Under the pieces are notes generated by a model, which did not search any database, was not told the origin of the DNA, and saw only the letters and a program-made list of their open reading frames with translations. Below are positions 16,220 to 26,200 of a stretch of 64,000 nt of DNA, piece after piece. The stretch spans positions 62,001-126,000 of the forward strand of contig JAFWHX010000013.1 in assembly GCA_017533915.1 (NCBI GenBank). The letters run 5' to 3'. The stretch's first letter is position 1. Each line of letters begins with the position of its first letter. Position numbers and translations under genes: made by a program. Source of the stretch: Eubacterium sp. (GTDB lineage: Bacteria > Bacillota > Clostridia > Peptostreptococcales > Anaerovoracaceae).

Positions 16220-17626
16220 TCAGGCAAGCTCGGCCGAAAGAAAGATCGAAGCCATCGCGAAGTATATAGTAAGCGCCACAGCATCCGATACCGATGAGAT
16301 CGCCGGATTCGCAATGAGCGCCGGGTCGAGATTCACCTTCTTGACGATAAGCGGGATCATGCTTCCGATGAGCTTTGCGAATATTACGATAGCCAGCATC
16401 GCCATACACACCGTGAGAGCTATCTTCACACCTCCGCCATCCAGCCAGCAGACTCTGACGAAATTCACAAGACTGAGGATCACGCCGATTATAAGCCCTA
16501 TCCTCAGCTCTTTCCACATCACCTTTAACCAGTCATCTGTTTCCACTTCACCAGTCGCCAGTCCGCGAATGATCAGCGTCGCAGCCTGTGACCCTGTATT
16601 TCCACCTGTACCCATAAGCATAGGCATATATGTCACGAGCTGTATCACCTTGGAAAGTGATGACTCAAATCTCGTGACGATCATGCCGGTGAACACATAA
16701 GCCACCATCAGGATAAGCAGCCACGGCAGCCTGTTCACAGCGTGCTGCCACACCGGTATGTCCAGATACGAGCGGTCATTATCCTTGAAATCGATAACAC
16801 CGTTCATCCTTTCGATGTCCTCTGTGGCCTCTTCTTCGATTACGTCGATGATATCGTCGAATGTGATGATGCCGACGATCCTATGCTCACTGTCGACTAC
16901 AGGCAGCGCCATATAGTCGTATTTCTTGAAGACTTCCGCTACGTCTTCCTGGTCGTCCAGCACATGTACATATACGTAGTCGGTATGCATGATGTCCCGG
17001 ATCAGGACGTCGCTGTCAGTAGTAACCAGCGTTGAGAGCGATACGATGCCGATCAGCCGCCGTCCGGCATCTTTCACGTAGCATGTGTATATAGTCTCTG
17101 CGTCGCGGCCGCCTTCCTTTATCCTTTTGAGCGACTCTCCTACTGTCCAGTCCTGCCTGAGGCTTATATATTCAGGCGTCATAAGGCTTCCTGCACTGTC
17201 CGCCGGATAGTTCAGGAATTCGTTTATCATGCTGCGCTCTTCCTTCGGGGTCTTGGCAAGTATCTTGCTGACCACGGTCGCAGGCAGTTCCTCCAGAATA
17301 TCGATCTTATCATCGAAGTCGAGCTCCTGGACGATGAATGAAATTTCTTTATCGGTGATGGCGTTTACGATGTTCACCTGATCCTCAGGCGACATGTATG
17401 AGAAAACGTCAACTGCAAGATCTTTTGGAAGCAGCCTGAACAAGATGACGGTCATATGTATGTCGACCTCATCGTTCACGTCTTCCATTATGTCAGCTAT
17501 ATCGGCCGCGTTGAACTCCTTTAGTACATCGCGGGCTTTAAAATACTGTTTTTTATCGAGATAGTCAAGGATCTTCTCTAATGCTTCATCAATCAGAGCA
17601 TCCCTGTCCAGAACTGTATTCTCCAC
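16220..17626 (-). CDS. mgtE: Magnesium/divalent cation transporter MgtE
   Basis: 468 residues. N-terminal MgtE_N superhelix (1-130; FNAADIADIMEDV, RLLPKDLAVDVFSYMSPEDQ), two CBS domains (about 135-260; DFKDND linker helix after), then five membrane spans with the pore motif PMLMGTGGNTGSQAATLIIRGLATGEV. MgtE takes up Mg2+ and in some species Co2+ or Ni2+. GTG start at 17626 with GGAGGT 8 bases upstream. Preceded by a structured leader at 17693-17788, so expression is probably controlled by metal. Confidence 0.96.
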   Translation of the reverse strand: MENTVLDRDALIDEALEKILDYLDKKQYFKARDVLKEFNAADIADIMEDVNDEVDIHMTVILFRLLPKDLAVDVFSYMSPEDQVNIVNAITDKEISFIVQELDFDDKIDILEELPATVVSKILAKTPKEERSMINEFLNYPADSAGSLMTPEYISLRQDWTVGESLKRIKEGGRDAETIYTCYVKDAGRRLIGIVSLSTLVTTDSDVLIRDIMHTDYVYVHVLDDQEDVAEVFKKYDYMALPVVDSEHRIVGIITFDDIIDVIEEEATEDIERMNGVIDFKDNDRSYLDIPVWQHAVNRLPWLLILMVAYVFTGMIVTRFESSLSKVIQLVTYMPMLMGTGGNTGSQAATLIIRGLATGEVETDDWLKVMWKELRIGLIIGVILSLVNFVRVCWLDGGGVKIALTVCMAMLAIVIFAKLIGSMIPLIVKKVNLDPALIANPAISSVSDAVALTIYFAMASIFLSAELA

Positions 17627-17692
17627 CAGCCTTACCTCCTTTTCCGGCAGACCGGGAAGTTAAGGAGAACCTTCTTAAATGAAATATAAAAA

Positions 17693-17788
17693 GAGGGCCC
17701 TGCGAGCTTCACTTGTCTGCCTTGATCTCTGTTCTCGGACGTCTGCACTACTGTCCAAAGGAACGCTGTCCATACTCGCACCTCCCTC
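17693..17788 (-). ncRNA. Structured leader RNA of mgtE (candidate metal riboswitch, NiCo-like)
   Basis: On the minus strand a 96-base element is closed by a long-range stem: GAGGG + UGCGAGU on the 5' side pairs with GCUCGCA + CCCUC on the 3' side, with a small internal loop. The 3' strand runs straight into UUUUUAU, as in a switchable terminator. Inside are GGACAG twice, GAACAG and GGCAGAC, which I recall as features of the four-way junction of the NiCo (czcD) riboswitch; the M-box consensus usual for mgtE is not recognised. A 32-codon reading frame (17773-17675), with GGGAGGU before its AUG, spans the same bases. The structure is directly visible; the class is inference. Confidence 0.5.
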
Positions 17789-17860
17789 ATTAATGAATTG
17801 TCAGATTTTTCTCATACGTAAATTATACTCGTGATACTACGCTGTAGCAAGGTCAGAATT

Positions 17861-19369
17861 TCAGAAACCCATATATGAAATATACTTCGCTCCGAACTCC
17901 GGAGTCTCCGACAGCTCGACTGTCTCAGCTGATCCTGCAAGCTTCGTGAGCCTGACGCCGAAACCTGTGTCCAGCGAATACAGAGTAGCGCCTGCCAGAG
18001 ACGCGTTGCCTGCTGTAGCGCTGACCGGGAGAAGCTCCTCAGGTATCAGCCCGATCTTTGACGCATTGTCCATATTTATCGATGAGCCGAACGATCCGGC
18101 GACGACGAGCTTTCTGATATCACCGGCTTTCAGGCCGCTTTTCGCGATCAAAGTCTCCATCCCTGCCCTTATCGCAGCTTTAGCTTTCTGCACCTCACGA
18201 ATATCCTTCTGGGTCACCATGACATCACCGGCGATCTGGAAGCCTTCTTCAGCATATTCTGCTGCGATCGTGCCGTTCTCATCTATGAGCCGGTTCCTGA
18301 GCAGCTCTGCTATAACATCGATGATGCCGCTTCCGCATATACCGGAAGGCTTTACCGGAAGACTGCTTTCTTCCCCGTCGATATCCTCAGCCGGAACATC
18401 GCTGCTTCTTCCTATTACGGAAGGTATAGCCTTTGATCCTGTGATCACGACACCTGAAACCGCGCCCGGGATCGCCGGAACACCGCATGACAGACCGCCG
18501 CCCTCGAAAGCCGGTCCTGCCGGTGCTGAAGCAGCAAAGATCCTTTCTCCCGTACCGAGCACCATCTCACCGTTCGTACCGATATCGACATACAGCCACG
18601 GCTCAGGAGCCTGGTCGAGCGAGCACGCACAGATCCCGCTGACTATATCTGCGCCGACAAAAGCACTGATCCCCGGGAGGAATGTAATGCTTCCATCACG
18701 CCTTAGAGAGATGTCTACAGGAGTATACGGGTACTCTCCAAGGCCTCTGCACGAAAACCCAGATATGAGATGACCCATGACCGTATTCCCCGAGATGATA
18801 TATCGTGCTCTGTCCGGGTCTTTCCCCAGCCTTACAGAAAGCTCCGCAAGATCATCTTCGGAGACATGCCTGAGCTCTTCATTATATCCGTCATTAGCAG
18901 CTCTGATTCGTGAGATCACGTCGGCCCCGTAGGCTTTCTGATGATTCAGTACCGAAGCCTCACGTACGATCCCGTTGTTGAGATCCACGACCGCACCGTT
19001 AATTACAGTCGTACCGTAATCCACCGCTATTATCTCTGAAAGGCCGAGCGGCTCAGGCTTTATGACCTGTACGTCTGCGGGCACATCATATAGAAGTGAC
19101 CTTTCCGGTATCTCGACTTCGATCCCGCTTTCTGCGCCCGGTATCTCACTGATCCTTACGCGGCATGCAAGTCTTACTTCCTGTGCTATCTCACGATCAG
19201 AAAGGATCTTGTGCTCTTCATCAGTTACCTTGCCGCTCTCATGCACTTTGATCCTGCATTTTCCGCATGTTCCGCGGCCGCCGCAGTCAGCGCACAGAAA
19301 TATCCCTTCACGTCTCAGTATATCCAGAGCAGTATCATTTATATATTTTGGCTTCAGTTTTTTTCTCAT
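17861..19369 (-). CDS. ASKHA-domain protein with 2Fe-2S domain (RACo/RamA-type corrinoid activator)
   Basis: 502 residues. N-terminal plant-type 2Fe-2S site, CADCGGRGTCGKC (26-38) with a fourth Cys in LACRVRI near 68; then a linker and the DUF4445 ASKHA ATPase fold (IIAVDYGTTVINGAVVDL, DIGTNGEMVLG, GICGSGIIDVIAEL, VAGSFGSSINMDNASKIGLIP). Family members use ATP to drive low-potential reduction of Co(II) corrinoid proteins. The ferredoxin domain begins shorter than usual, so its first strand is missing or altered. No corrinoid protein or methyltransferase lies beside it; the cobalamin operon at 56-64 kb is consistent. Monocistronic, divergent from dinB. Confidence 0.88.
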   Translation of the reverse strand: MRKKLKPKYINDTALDILRREGIFLCADCGGRGTCGKCRIKVHESGKVTDEEHKILSDREIAQEVRLACRVRISEIPGAESGIEVEIPERSLLYDVPADVQVIKPEPLGLSEIIAVDYGTTVINGAVVDLNNGIVREASVLNHQKAYGADVISRIRAANDGYNEELRHVSEDDLAELSVRLGKDPDRARYIISGNTVMGHLISGFSCRGLGEYPYTPVDISLRRDGSITFLPGISAFVGADIVSGICACSLDQAPEPWLYVDIGTNGEMVLGTGERIFAASAPAGPAFEGGGLSCGVPAIPGAVSGVVITGSKAIPSVIGRSSDVPAEDIDGEESSLPVKPSGICGSGIIDVIAELLRNRLIDENGTIAAEYAEEGFQIAGDVMVTQKDIREVQKAKAAIRAGMETLIAKSGLKAGDIRKLVVAGSFGSSINMDNASKIGLIPEELLPVSATAGNASLAGATLYSLDTGFGVRLTKLAGSAETVELSETPEFGAKYISYMGF

Positions 19370-19452
19370 CGAACAGTCACCGGTTCACTTTACGCGGAAT
19401 ATCTGTAACAATAGTACCACATATTTCTCAACAACAAAACCTTATCTGCTCA

Positions 19453-19461
19453 TGGTATAAT
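19453..19461 (+). promoter_or_regulatory. Extended -10 promoter (TGGTATAAT) of dinB
   Basis: TGG followed by a perfect TATAAT at 19456-19461. There is no good -35, as allowed for extended -10 promoters. The expected start point is about base 19468, the A of the dinB ATG, so the transcript should be leaderless; no Shine-Dalgarno exists between box and ATG. Confidence 0.6.
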
Positions 19462-19467
19462 TAAAAT

Positions 19468-20709
19468 ATGGACAGAGTAATTCTTCATTGTGACATGAAC
19501 AGCTTTTTCGCATCAGTGGAGCTTCTGGATCATCCAGAACTCCGCGATGTCCCTGTTGCCGTGTCCGGAAGCGCAGACACAAGACATGGGATCATACTCG
19601 CGAAGAATCAGCCTGCAAAGAAGTTCGGAGTCCAGACCGCGGAGACGATCTGGCAGGCGAAACGTAAATGCCCCGGGCTGGTTTTGCTCCCATCGCATCA
19701 TGAAAAATACAAAGAATACAATAAGAAAATCAATAAGATCTTTCTGGATTACACAGATATGGTCGAGCCTTTCAGTATCGATGAATCATGGCTTGACGTG
19801 ACAGGAAGCATCAGACTTTTCGGGAGCGGGCGGAAGATAGCCGACACGATACGTGAGCGCGTGAAGAATGAGCTGGGACTGACACTTTCTGCCGGGGTAT
19901 CGTTCAATAAGATATTTGCGAAGATGGGGAGCGAGTACAAAAAGCCTGACGCGACGACTGAGATAACGCGCGAGAACTACAAAGAGATTCTCTGGCCAAT
20001 GCCTGTGTCGGAACTGTTTTTCTGCGGCGCTTCTACTGCTCAGAAGCTGGTTGATATAGGCATACCGACGATCGGCGACCTTGCGCAGGCTGATCCTGTG
20101 GTTCTGGAAAAGGCTCTCGGTAAGCAGGGACCGATCTTAAGGACTTATGCCCGCGGCGAAGATGACAGTCCGGTGCACAGATATGATCACAAAGAAAAGA
20201 TCAAATCCGTCGGCAACGGTCTCACATTCACTCATGATCTGACAACTGACGATGAGATACTGACTGCGCTTACCGAACTGTCCGATACTGTAGCCGGGCG
20301 TCTGCGGAAACACCAGCTGAAGGCGTGCGGCATCAAAGTCGATATCAAAGACACCGCTCTAAAGATCACCTCTCACCAGAAGCAGCTTATCAAAGCGACT
20401 GATCTTGCGGATGAGATCCGTAAAGCCGCTCATGAGATCATAAAAGAAGAGTGGCCTGAAGGAAAACCTATACGTTTGATCACAGTTACCGGAATCAATC
20501 TGACAGACGAAAAAGCCGGCGAACAGCTTTCACTGTTTACCGGCGTATCTGATGGAAATCAAACTGGACTGTCATCCGATGGCGGCCAGCCAGCCGCTGA
20601 AGCAGATGAATCTGTCGAACGCACGATGGACGAGATCCGGAAGAAATTCGGAAGCTCCTCTATCAAGTTCGGCAAAGTCATCGGCAGCGACATCGGAGTC
20701 GATTCTTGA
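19468..20709 (+). CDS. dinB: DNA polymerase IV (DinB, Y family)
   Basis: Error-prone translesion polymerase. 413 residues: VILHCDMNSFFASVELLDHPELRDVPVAV (first metal Asp), SIDESWLDVTGS (YSIDE-type catalytic Asp-Glu), SAGVSFNKIFAKMGSEYKKPDATT, a helix-hairpin-helix region and little-finger domain. The C-terminus carries QLSLF (near 345), a typical clamp-binding motif, then a variable tail. The start is fixed by the family's conserved N-terminus, which makes the lack of any ribosome site notable. Divergent from the RACo-like gene. Confidence 0.96.
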   Translation: MDRVILHCDMNSFFASVELLDHPELRDVPVAVSGSADTRHGIILAKNQPAKKFGVQTAETIWQAKRKCPGLVLLPSHHEKYKEYNKKINKIFLDYTDMVEPFSIDESWLDVTGSIRLFGSGRKIADTIRERVKNELGLTLSAGVSFNKIFAKMGSEYKKPDATTEITRENYKEILWPMPVSELFFCGASTAQKLVDIGIPTIGDLAQADPVVLEKALGKQGPILRTYARGEDDSPVHRYDHKEKIKSVGNGLTFTHDLTTDDEILTALTELSDTVAGRLRKHQLKACGIKVDIKDTALKITSHQKQLIKATDLADEIRKAAHEIIKEEWPEGKPIRLITVTGINLTDEKAGEQLSLFTGVSDGNQTGLSSDGGQPAAEADESVERTMDEIRKKFGSSSIKFGKVIGSDIGVDS

Positions 20710-20734
20710 TATCCTTATGTGATCTCTGATGATC

Positions 20735-22006
20735 TTATGCAAGTACTTTCTTGAGCTTTGCGAAGTCTGGAAGTCCGTTTTTCTTCTTCATCGGCGTCTC
20801 GCCCTGGATAAGCGGCATCGCGTAATCGATGAATCCGCCGAGGATGTCATTGCCTTCCTCATTGATCCATTCATCAGGAACATGCTTCTCATAGTTGGCA
20901 ACATCTGAGAGCGGGAAGAGCTTGGTATGACATTCGTAGCCGGCAATGCTCTGCTCGGTGACATCATATCCAGCAGCCTCTCCTCTGGTGCATTCGAATC
21001 CTACCATGTGGTCTGTCTCACCGTCGAGCATCGCCTCGACAGCTGCTTTACCTGCGGCAAATGACTCGCTTATGTCCGTTCCAGACGCAACGTGCGCGCC
21101 GGCTCTCTGCAGAAGGCTGAGCTCGATACCACGTGTCTTGCAGCCGAGCTTCTCTTTAACTGTATTTGCAAGCATAGCGGCAAGTCCGCCGAGCTGTGCG
21201 TGGCCGAATCCATCTGTTGCGGAAGCCTTAGCTTCTGAAACGAATGAGCCGTCCTCATAGTGGATACCTTCAGATACGGCTACGATGCAGTTGCCCTTTT
21301 CTTTATAGCATTTCTCAACGTCAGCCAGGAACTTGTCCATATCGAACACCTTCTCAGGCAGATATATGAGATCGCAGTTTCTCTCGCTTACATTTGCAAG
21401 AGCTGCAGCTGCTGTGAGCCATCCGGCGTGACGTCCCATGCACTCGATGATCGTCACCATTCCTGTGTCATAGACGACTGTATCATGCGCTACTTCCATG
21501 ATCGAAGTAGCGATGTACTTTGCGGATGAAGCGAATCCCGGGCAGTGGTCTGTTCCGTAAAGGTCGTTATCGATCGTCTTTGGAACTCCCATCACACGGC
21601 ACTCATAGCCGACTTTCTTCATGTATTTAGAGATCTTATTGCATGTGTCCATCGAGTCATTTCCGCCGTTGTAGCAGAAATAACGGACGTCGTACTTCTT
21701 GAAGATCTCAAGTATACGCTTGTAATCGGTGTCGTCCACATCCGGATCTTTCATCTTGTATCTGCAGGAACCAAGTGCGGATGACGGTGTGTACATGAGC
21801 TTGTCCAGCTCCTCACGGTCCTCTTCATCCATGACGAACAGCTCGTCGTTCAGTACGCCTTTGATCCCGTAGTGCGCTCCGTATACCTTTGTGATGCAGT
21901 CTGCGTCGAGAGCAGTCCTGATTACGCCGTAAGCGCTTGCGTTAATAACCGATGTCGGGCCGCCTGATTGACCGATTATCAAAGCTCCTCTTAATTCTTC
22001 TGACAT
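20735..22006 (-). CDS. 6-phosphofructokinase, PPi-dependent type
   Basis: Phosphorylates fructose 6-phosphate, probably with pyrophosphate. 423 residues. Motifs: GQSGGPTSVINASAYG, YNGGNDSMDTCNKIS (position equivalent to GGDDS of PPi enzymes), GVPKTIDNDLYGTDHCPGFASSAKY (Lys of PKTIDND is the PPi-type residue; ATP enzymes have Gly), MGRHAGWLTAA. Strong AGGAGG before the ATG. Transcribed after fba, which is closed by its own terminator. The donor assignment follows established motif differences and is likely, not proven. Confidence 0.93.
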   Translation of the reverse strand: MSEELRGALIIGQSGGPTSVINASAYGVIRTALDADCITKVYGAHYGIKGVLNDELFVMDEEDREELDKLMYTPSSALGSCRYKMKDPDVDDTDYKRILEIFKKYDVRYFCYNGGNDSMDTCNKISKYMKKVGYECRVMGVPKTIDNDLYGTDHCPGFASSAKYIATSIMEVAHDTVVYDTGMVTIIECMGRHAGWLTAAAALANVSERNCDLIYLPEKVFDMDKFLADVEKCYKEKGNCIVAVSEGIHYEDGSFVSEAKASATDGFGHAQLGGLAAMLANTVKEKLGCKTRGIELSLLQRAGAHVASGTDISESFAAGKAAVEAMLDGETDHMVGFECTRGEAAGYDVTEQSIAGYECHTKLFPLSDVANYEKHVPDEWINEEGNDILGGFIDYAMPLIQGETPMKKKNGLPDFAKLKKVLA

Positions 22007-22065
22007 TTCTTCCTCCTGTTATATCCGTTGTGTTTTCAGGGCCGTCCCGAAAAACACATCTTTTC

Positions 22066-22098
22066 AAAACTGGCGCGTGATCCACACGGACCCGCGCC
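22066..22098 (-). terminator. Terminator after fba
   Basis: On the minus strand GGCGCG and CGCGCC pair around a 15-base region that can pair further (GGTCC/GGATC), followed by AGTTTTG. It lies just after the fba stop (22133) and before pfp (22006). The U-run is short, so some read-through into pfp is plausible. Confidence 0.6.
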
Positions 22099-22132
22099 GG
22101 TAATAACTGTATTATATGCTTAATTAATGGTA

Positions 22133-23083
22133 CTATTTGCACTCGTCCGCTTTTCCTGCGCATCCGAGAACGTCTATCAGCTTGTGACGGACGAGCTCTT
22201 TGATGTTGGCGCGTGCCGGCTTGAGATATTCTCTCGGGTCGAACTTTTCAGGATGTTCATCAAAGAACTGACGGATAGTTCCGGTCATCGTAAGTCTCAG
22301 GTCAGAGTCGATGTTGATCTTGCAGACTGCTGACTTTGATGCTTCTCTCAGCTGATCCTCAGGAACGCCGATAGCATCAGGCATTGCTCCGCCGTGTTCG
22401 TTGATCATCTTTACATATTCCTGTGGAACTGATGATGATCCGTGAAGAACGATCGGGAATCCCGGAAGTCTCTTCTCGCATTCGTGAAGCACGTCGAATC
22501 TCAGCTGTGGCTTTGTGCCAGGCTTGAACTTGTATGCGCCGTGGCTTGTTCCGATAGCGATGGCAAGTGAGTCGCATCCTGTTCTCTCTACGAACTCCTG
22601 TACCTGTTCTGGATGTGTGTAAGAAGAATCCTCAGCACTTACATTTACATCGTCCTCGATACCTGCAAGAGTTCCAAGCTCTGCCTCTACTACTACGCCG
22701 TGATCATGCGCATACTCGACTACCTGTCTTGTGATCTCGATGTTCTCTTCGAAAGGTTTGCCTGATGCGTCGATCATTACTGATGTGAATCCGCCGTCTA
22801 CGCATGACTTGCATGTCTCGAAGTCTGGGCCGTGATCCAGGTGCAGGCAGATAGGAATGTCAGGGCAGCACTCTGCAGCAGCTTCTACCAGCTTCTTCAG
22901 ATAGATAGGGTTGGCATAGTTTCTTGCTCCCTTGGATACCTGCAGGATAACAGGTGCGTGCTCTTCTGCGCAGGCCTCAGTGATCCCCTGTACGATCTCC
23001 ATATTGTTTACGTTGAATGCTCCGATGGCATACCCGCCATTATAAGCTTTCTCGAACATTTTAGTTGAAGTTACTAGTTCCAT
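22133..23083 (-). CDS. fba: Class II fructose-bisphosphate aldolase
   Basis: Zinc-dependent aldolase of glycolysis. 316 residues; AIGAFNVNNMEIVQGI, CLHLDHGPDFETCKSCVDGGFTSVMIDASG (catalytic Asp and zinc His of LDHG), EAELGTLAG, YTHPEQVQEFVERTGCDSLAIAIGTSHGAYKF, IVLHGSSSVP (zinc His), KINIDSDLRLTMTGTIRQF. ATG with AAAGGAGAGACAAT. Its pairing with a phosphofructokinase makes a small glycolytic unit. Codon use is visibly more biased than neighbouring genes, in line with high expression. Confidence 0.96.
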   Translation of the reverse strand: MELVTSTKMFEKAYNGGYAIGAFNVNNMEIVQGITEACAEEHAPVILQVSKGARNYANPIYLKKLVEAAAECCPDIPICLHLDHGPDFETCKSCVDGGFTSVMIDASGKPFEENIEITRQVVEYAHDHGVVVEAELGTLAGIEDDVNVSAEDSSYTHPEQVQEFVERTGCDSLAIAIGTSHGAYKFKPGTKPQLRFDVLHECEKRLPGFPIVLHGSSSVPQEYVKMINEHGGAMPDAIGVPEDQLREASKSAVCKINIDSDLRLTMTGTIRQFFDEHPEKFDPREYLKPARANIKELVRHKLIDVLGCAGKADECK

Positions 23084-23184
23084 ATTGTCTCTCCTTTATA
23101 TTTAATATAGTTGATCAAAATCATGTCGGCGATATTACGCCGACTACAGTATATCACCAACAGCGTTCTCATGTCAAAAGCAAT

Positions 23185-23223
23185 AAAAAGACAGCCTTGC
23201 TCAGATCATGAACAAGACTGTCT
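23185..23223 (-). terminator. Rho-independent terminator after dnaE
   Basis: On the minus strand AGACAGTCTTGTTC pairs with GAGCAAGGCTGTCT (one or two wobbles) and is followed by TTTTTATTG. It starts 11 bases past the dnaE stop codon. Confidence 0.85.
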
Positions 23224-23234
23224 GTATCATCATA

Positions 23235-26200
23235 TCAGAACACCACACGTCCAGCGAACTTCACATTACGGTTCTTCACTATGTCGCCGAGTTCTGACAG
23301 CATGTCTGCCGAAGGTCTTACTCCGGCACTCTCCCCGGTCCTTATCGTACGGCCGCTCTTAAGATATATGTACACAGGCGTACTTCCCGGATACTTCGAG
23401 AGGACTTCTTTGATCTTCTGCAAGGCGTCAGATTCTTCCATGTCCTGAGGGATCTTCACCTTGACCGGCTGAGAAGGTTTCTTCTCTGGATATCCGTATT
23501 TCTCATAGTACGGATTGGTGCCTGCTTCCACCTGAGGAGCCGCTCCGCTGTCTATAGGCCCGGCGTACGGCTCATCATCCTGTGCACTGTAGCTTCCACG
23601 ATATCCATTTCCATATCCGCCGCCAGACCTTGCGATAGTATCTATCTCAGGGTCATCCAGCATCATGATGTTATCGGCCAGCACCTTCGGGATCTCACCT
23701 TCCTTGAAGTTCAGCTTTCCCTTCATGGCTACTACATTGTCTTCATTAAGGACTTCCTGACAACGCTCATACACATTCGGGAACACTACAGTCTCTACTG
23801 TGCCGTAAAGATCTTCTATATCGACGAAAGCCATCATCTTGCTGTTCTTGGTGACAAGGTTCTTCTTTCCTGCTATCATACCGCAGATCACCACATCCTG
23901 CCCATCGTAGAATGAACTGCTTTCGTCCGATCCGCTTACTCCTCCGGAATAGCCCGACTCATTTATCTGGCCTTCTTCATCATCCTCTTCAGACGGCGTC
24001 GCGCTTGCGGCGAGTTCTCTGCTTGTGACCGTGGCGAGCATGCTCATCTTTTCCCGGTACTCTTCTAGCGGGTGGCCCGTAATATAGACCCCGAGCATCT
24101 CCTTCTCCATAGCCAGAAGCGTTCTGTCGTCGAAGTTCGCGACGTCCGGAAGCTTACCTGCAGCATCTTCTGTCCCGAGGTCCACACCCTCCATATTGAA
24201 CAGCGATACCTGTCCGGCCACATTCTTTTTAGCGTCATTTGCTGCCGATTCCATCAGAGTCTCATATACGGCAAGATGCGCGGCTCTGTTCTTGTTGAAG
24301 CAGTCAAGCGCTCCGGCCCTTATCAGGCTCTCCACAGCTTTCTTATTTACTATCCCTACATCTATCCCGTTTATAAATTCAAATATGTTCTTTGGCTTTC
24401 CGGCTCTTTCACGAGCTTCTATTATGTTATCTATCGCATTCTCTCCGACATTCTTCACAGCCTGAAGGCCATATCGTATGGCATCGTTCTCACATGTGAA
24501 TTTCTTTTCTGAGTCATTTACAGACGGCGGTAGGATCTTTATGCCGTTCTCCTCTGCATCCCGTATGTATTTGGACAGGTGCTCGGTGTTGCTCATCTCG
24601 CTCGACATGAGCGCAGCCATGAACTCTACCGGATAGTACTTCTTGAGATATCCCGTCTCATAAGCAACTACAGCATATGCTGCTGCGTGAGATTTGTTAA
24701 AGGCATATTGTGCGAATGTCTCCATGTCGCTGAAGATGGCCTCTGCCGCCTCTCTGGAGATGCCGTTACGGATGCAGCCCGGGATCTCGACGCTGCCATT
24801 TTCGTCCAGCTTCCCGTTTATGAAATACTCCTTCTCCTGAAGCATGACGTCTTTTTTCTTTTTGCTCATCGCCCGGCGGACGAGGTCAGACCTGCCGTAG
24901 CTGTAGCCTGCAAGGTCACGCACTATCTGCATGACCTGTTCCTGATAGACCAGACAGCCGTAAGTGACGTCAAGAATATGGGCAAGCTCCGGCGTCACAT
25001 ATTTGATCCTGGACGGATCCTTCTTATTCTCTATATATTTAGGAATCGAATCCATCGGGCCCGGCCTGTAAAGTGATATTCCTGCGACGATATCCTCAAA
25101 GCATGATGGCTTCAGGTTCTGCATGAACGACATCATCCCGCCTGATTCAAGCTGGAATATTCCCTGTGTGTTGCCGCTCGCGATCAGATCATATACTGCT
25201 TTGTCGTCATACCCCATCTTAGGGAAGTCTATCGTAACGCCATGGTTTTGCTCGATCATTGCAAGAGCGTCCCGGATCACCGTGAGGTTGCGGAGGCCGA
25301 GGAAATCCATCTTAAGAAGCCCGAGCTCCTCGATCGTCGTCATGTTGAACTCTGTCGCAACGCCCCGGTCCGACATATACAGCGGCACATATTCGTCCAC
25401 AGGGAGCCTCGAAATGACCACGCCAGCCGCATGTGTGGATGCGTGGCGTGGCATGCCTTCCAATGCACGCGACATATCGATCACTTTTCTGACGCGCTCA
25501 TCGCTTTCATACATCGATTTGAGGTCCGGACTCATCGTCAGCGCCTTATCGATAGTCATGCCAAGCTGGAACGGTATCGCCTTTGCTATCTTATCTGTGT
25601 CGGCGTAGCTCAGCTCCAGCGCACGTCCTACGTCGCGCACGACCGCTTTGGCTTTGAGCGTGCCGAACGTTACGATCTGTGAGACGTTCTCTTTACCATA
25701 TTTTCTCTTTACGTATTCTATTACCTCGTGCCGGCGCTCGATGCAGAAATCGACGTCGATATCCGGCATGCTTACTCTCTCAGGATTCAGGAACCTCTCA
25801 AAGATCAGGCTGTATCTTATCGGGTCTATATCAGTTATCTTAAGACAGTACGCGACTATGCTCCCGGCTGCGGACCCTCTTCCCGGGCCGACCATGATGC
25901 CGTGTTCTTTCGCAAAATTGATGAAGTCCCAGACTATAAGGAAGTACTCCACATATCCCATGGACTCTATCACGCCGAGCTCGTAATCCAGTCTCTCCTG
26001 AAGCTCCGGCGTCACATCCTCATATCTTTCTTTGATACCGTCCGCGCAAAGCTTCCTCAGATATTCTCTGTTCGTGTATCCTTCCGGCGGTGTGAACAAA
26101 GGAAGGTGATATTCGCCGAATGTGAACTCGACCTGACACTCCATCGCGATCCGGTGCGTGTTCTCAACTGCCTCAGGCGCGTAATGGAACAGCTCGCGCA

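Noticed and set aside
17640..17840. M-box (ykoK) magnesium riboswitch
   Set aside because: The expected conserved M-box blocks could not be found; the element is listed instead as an unassigned structured leader with NiCo-like features.
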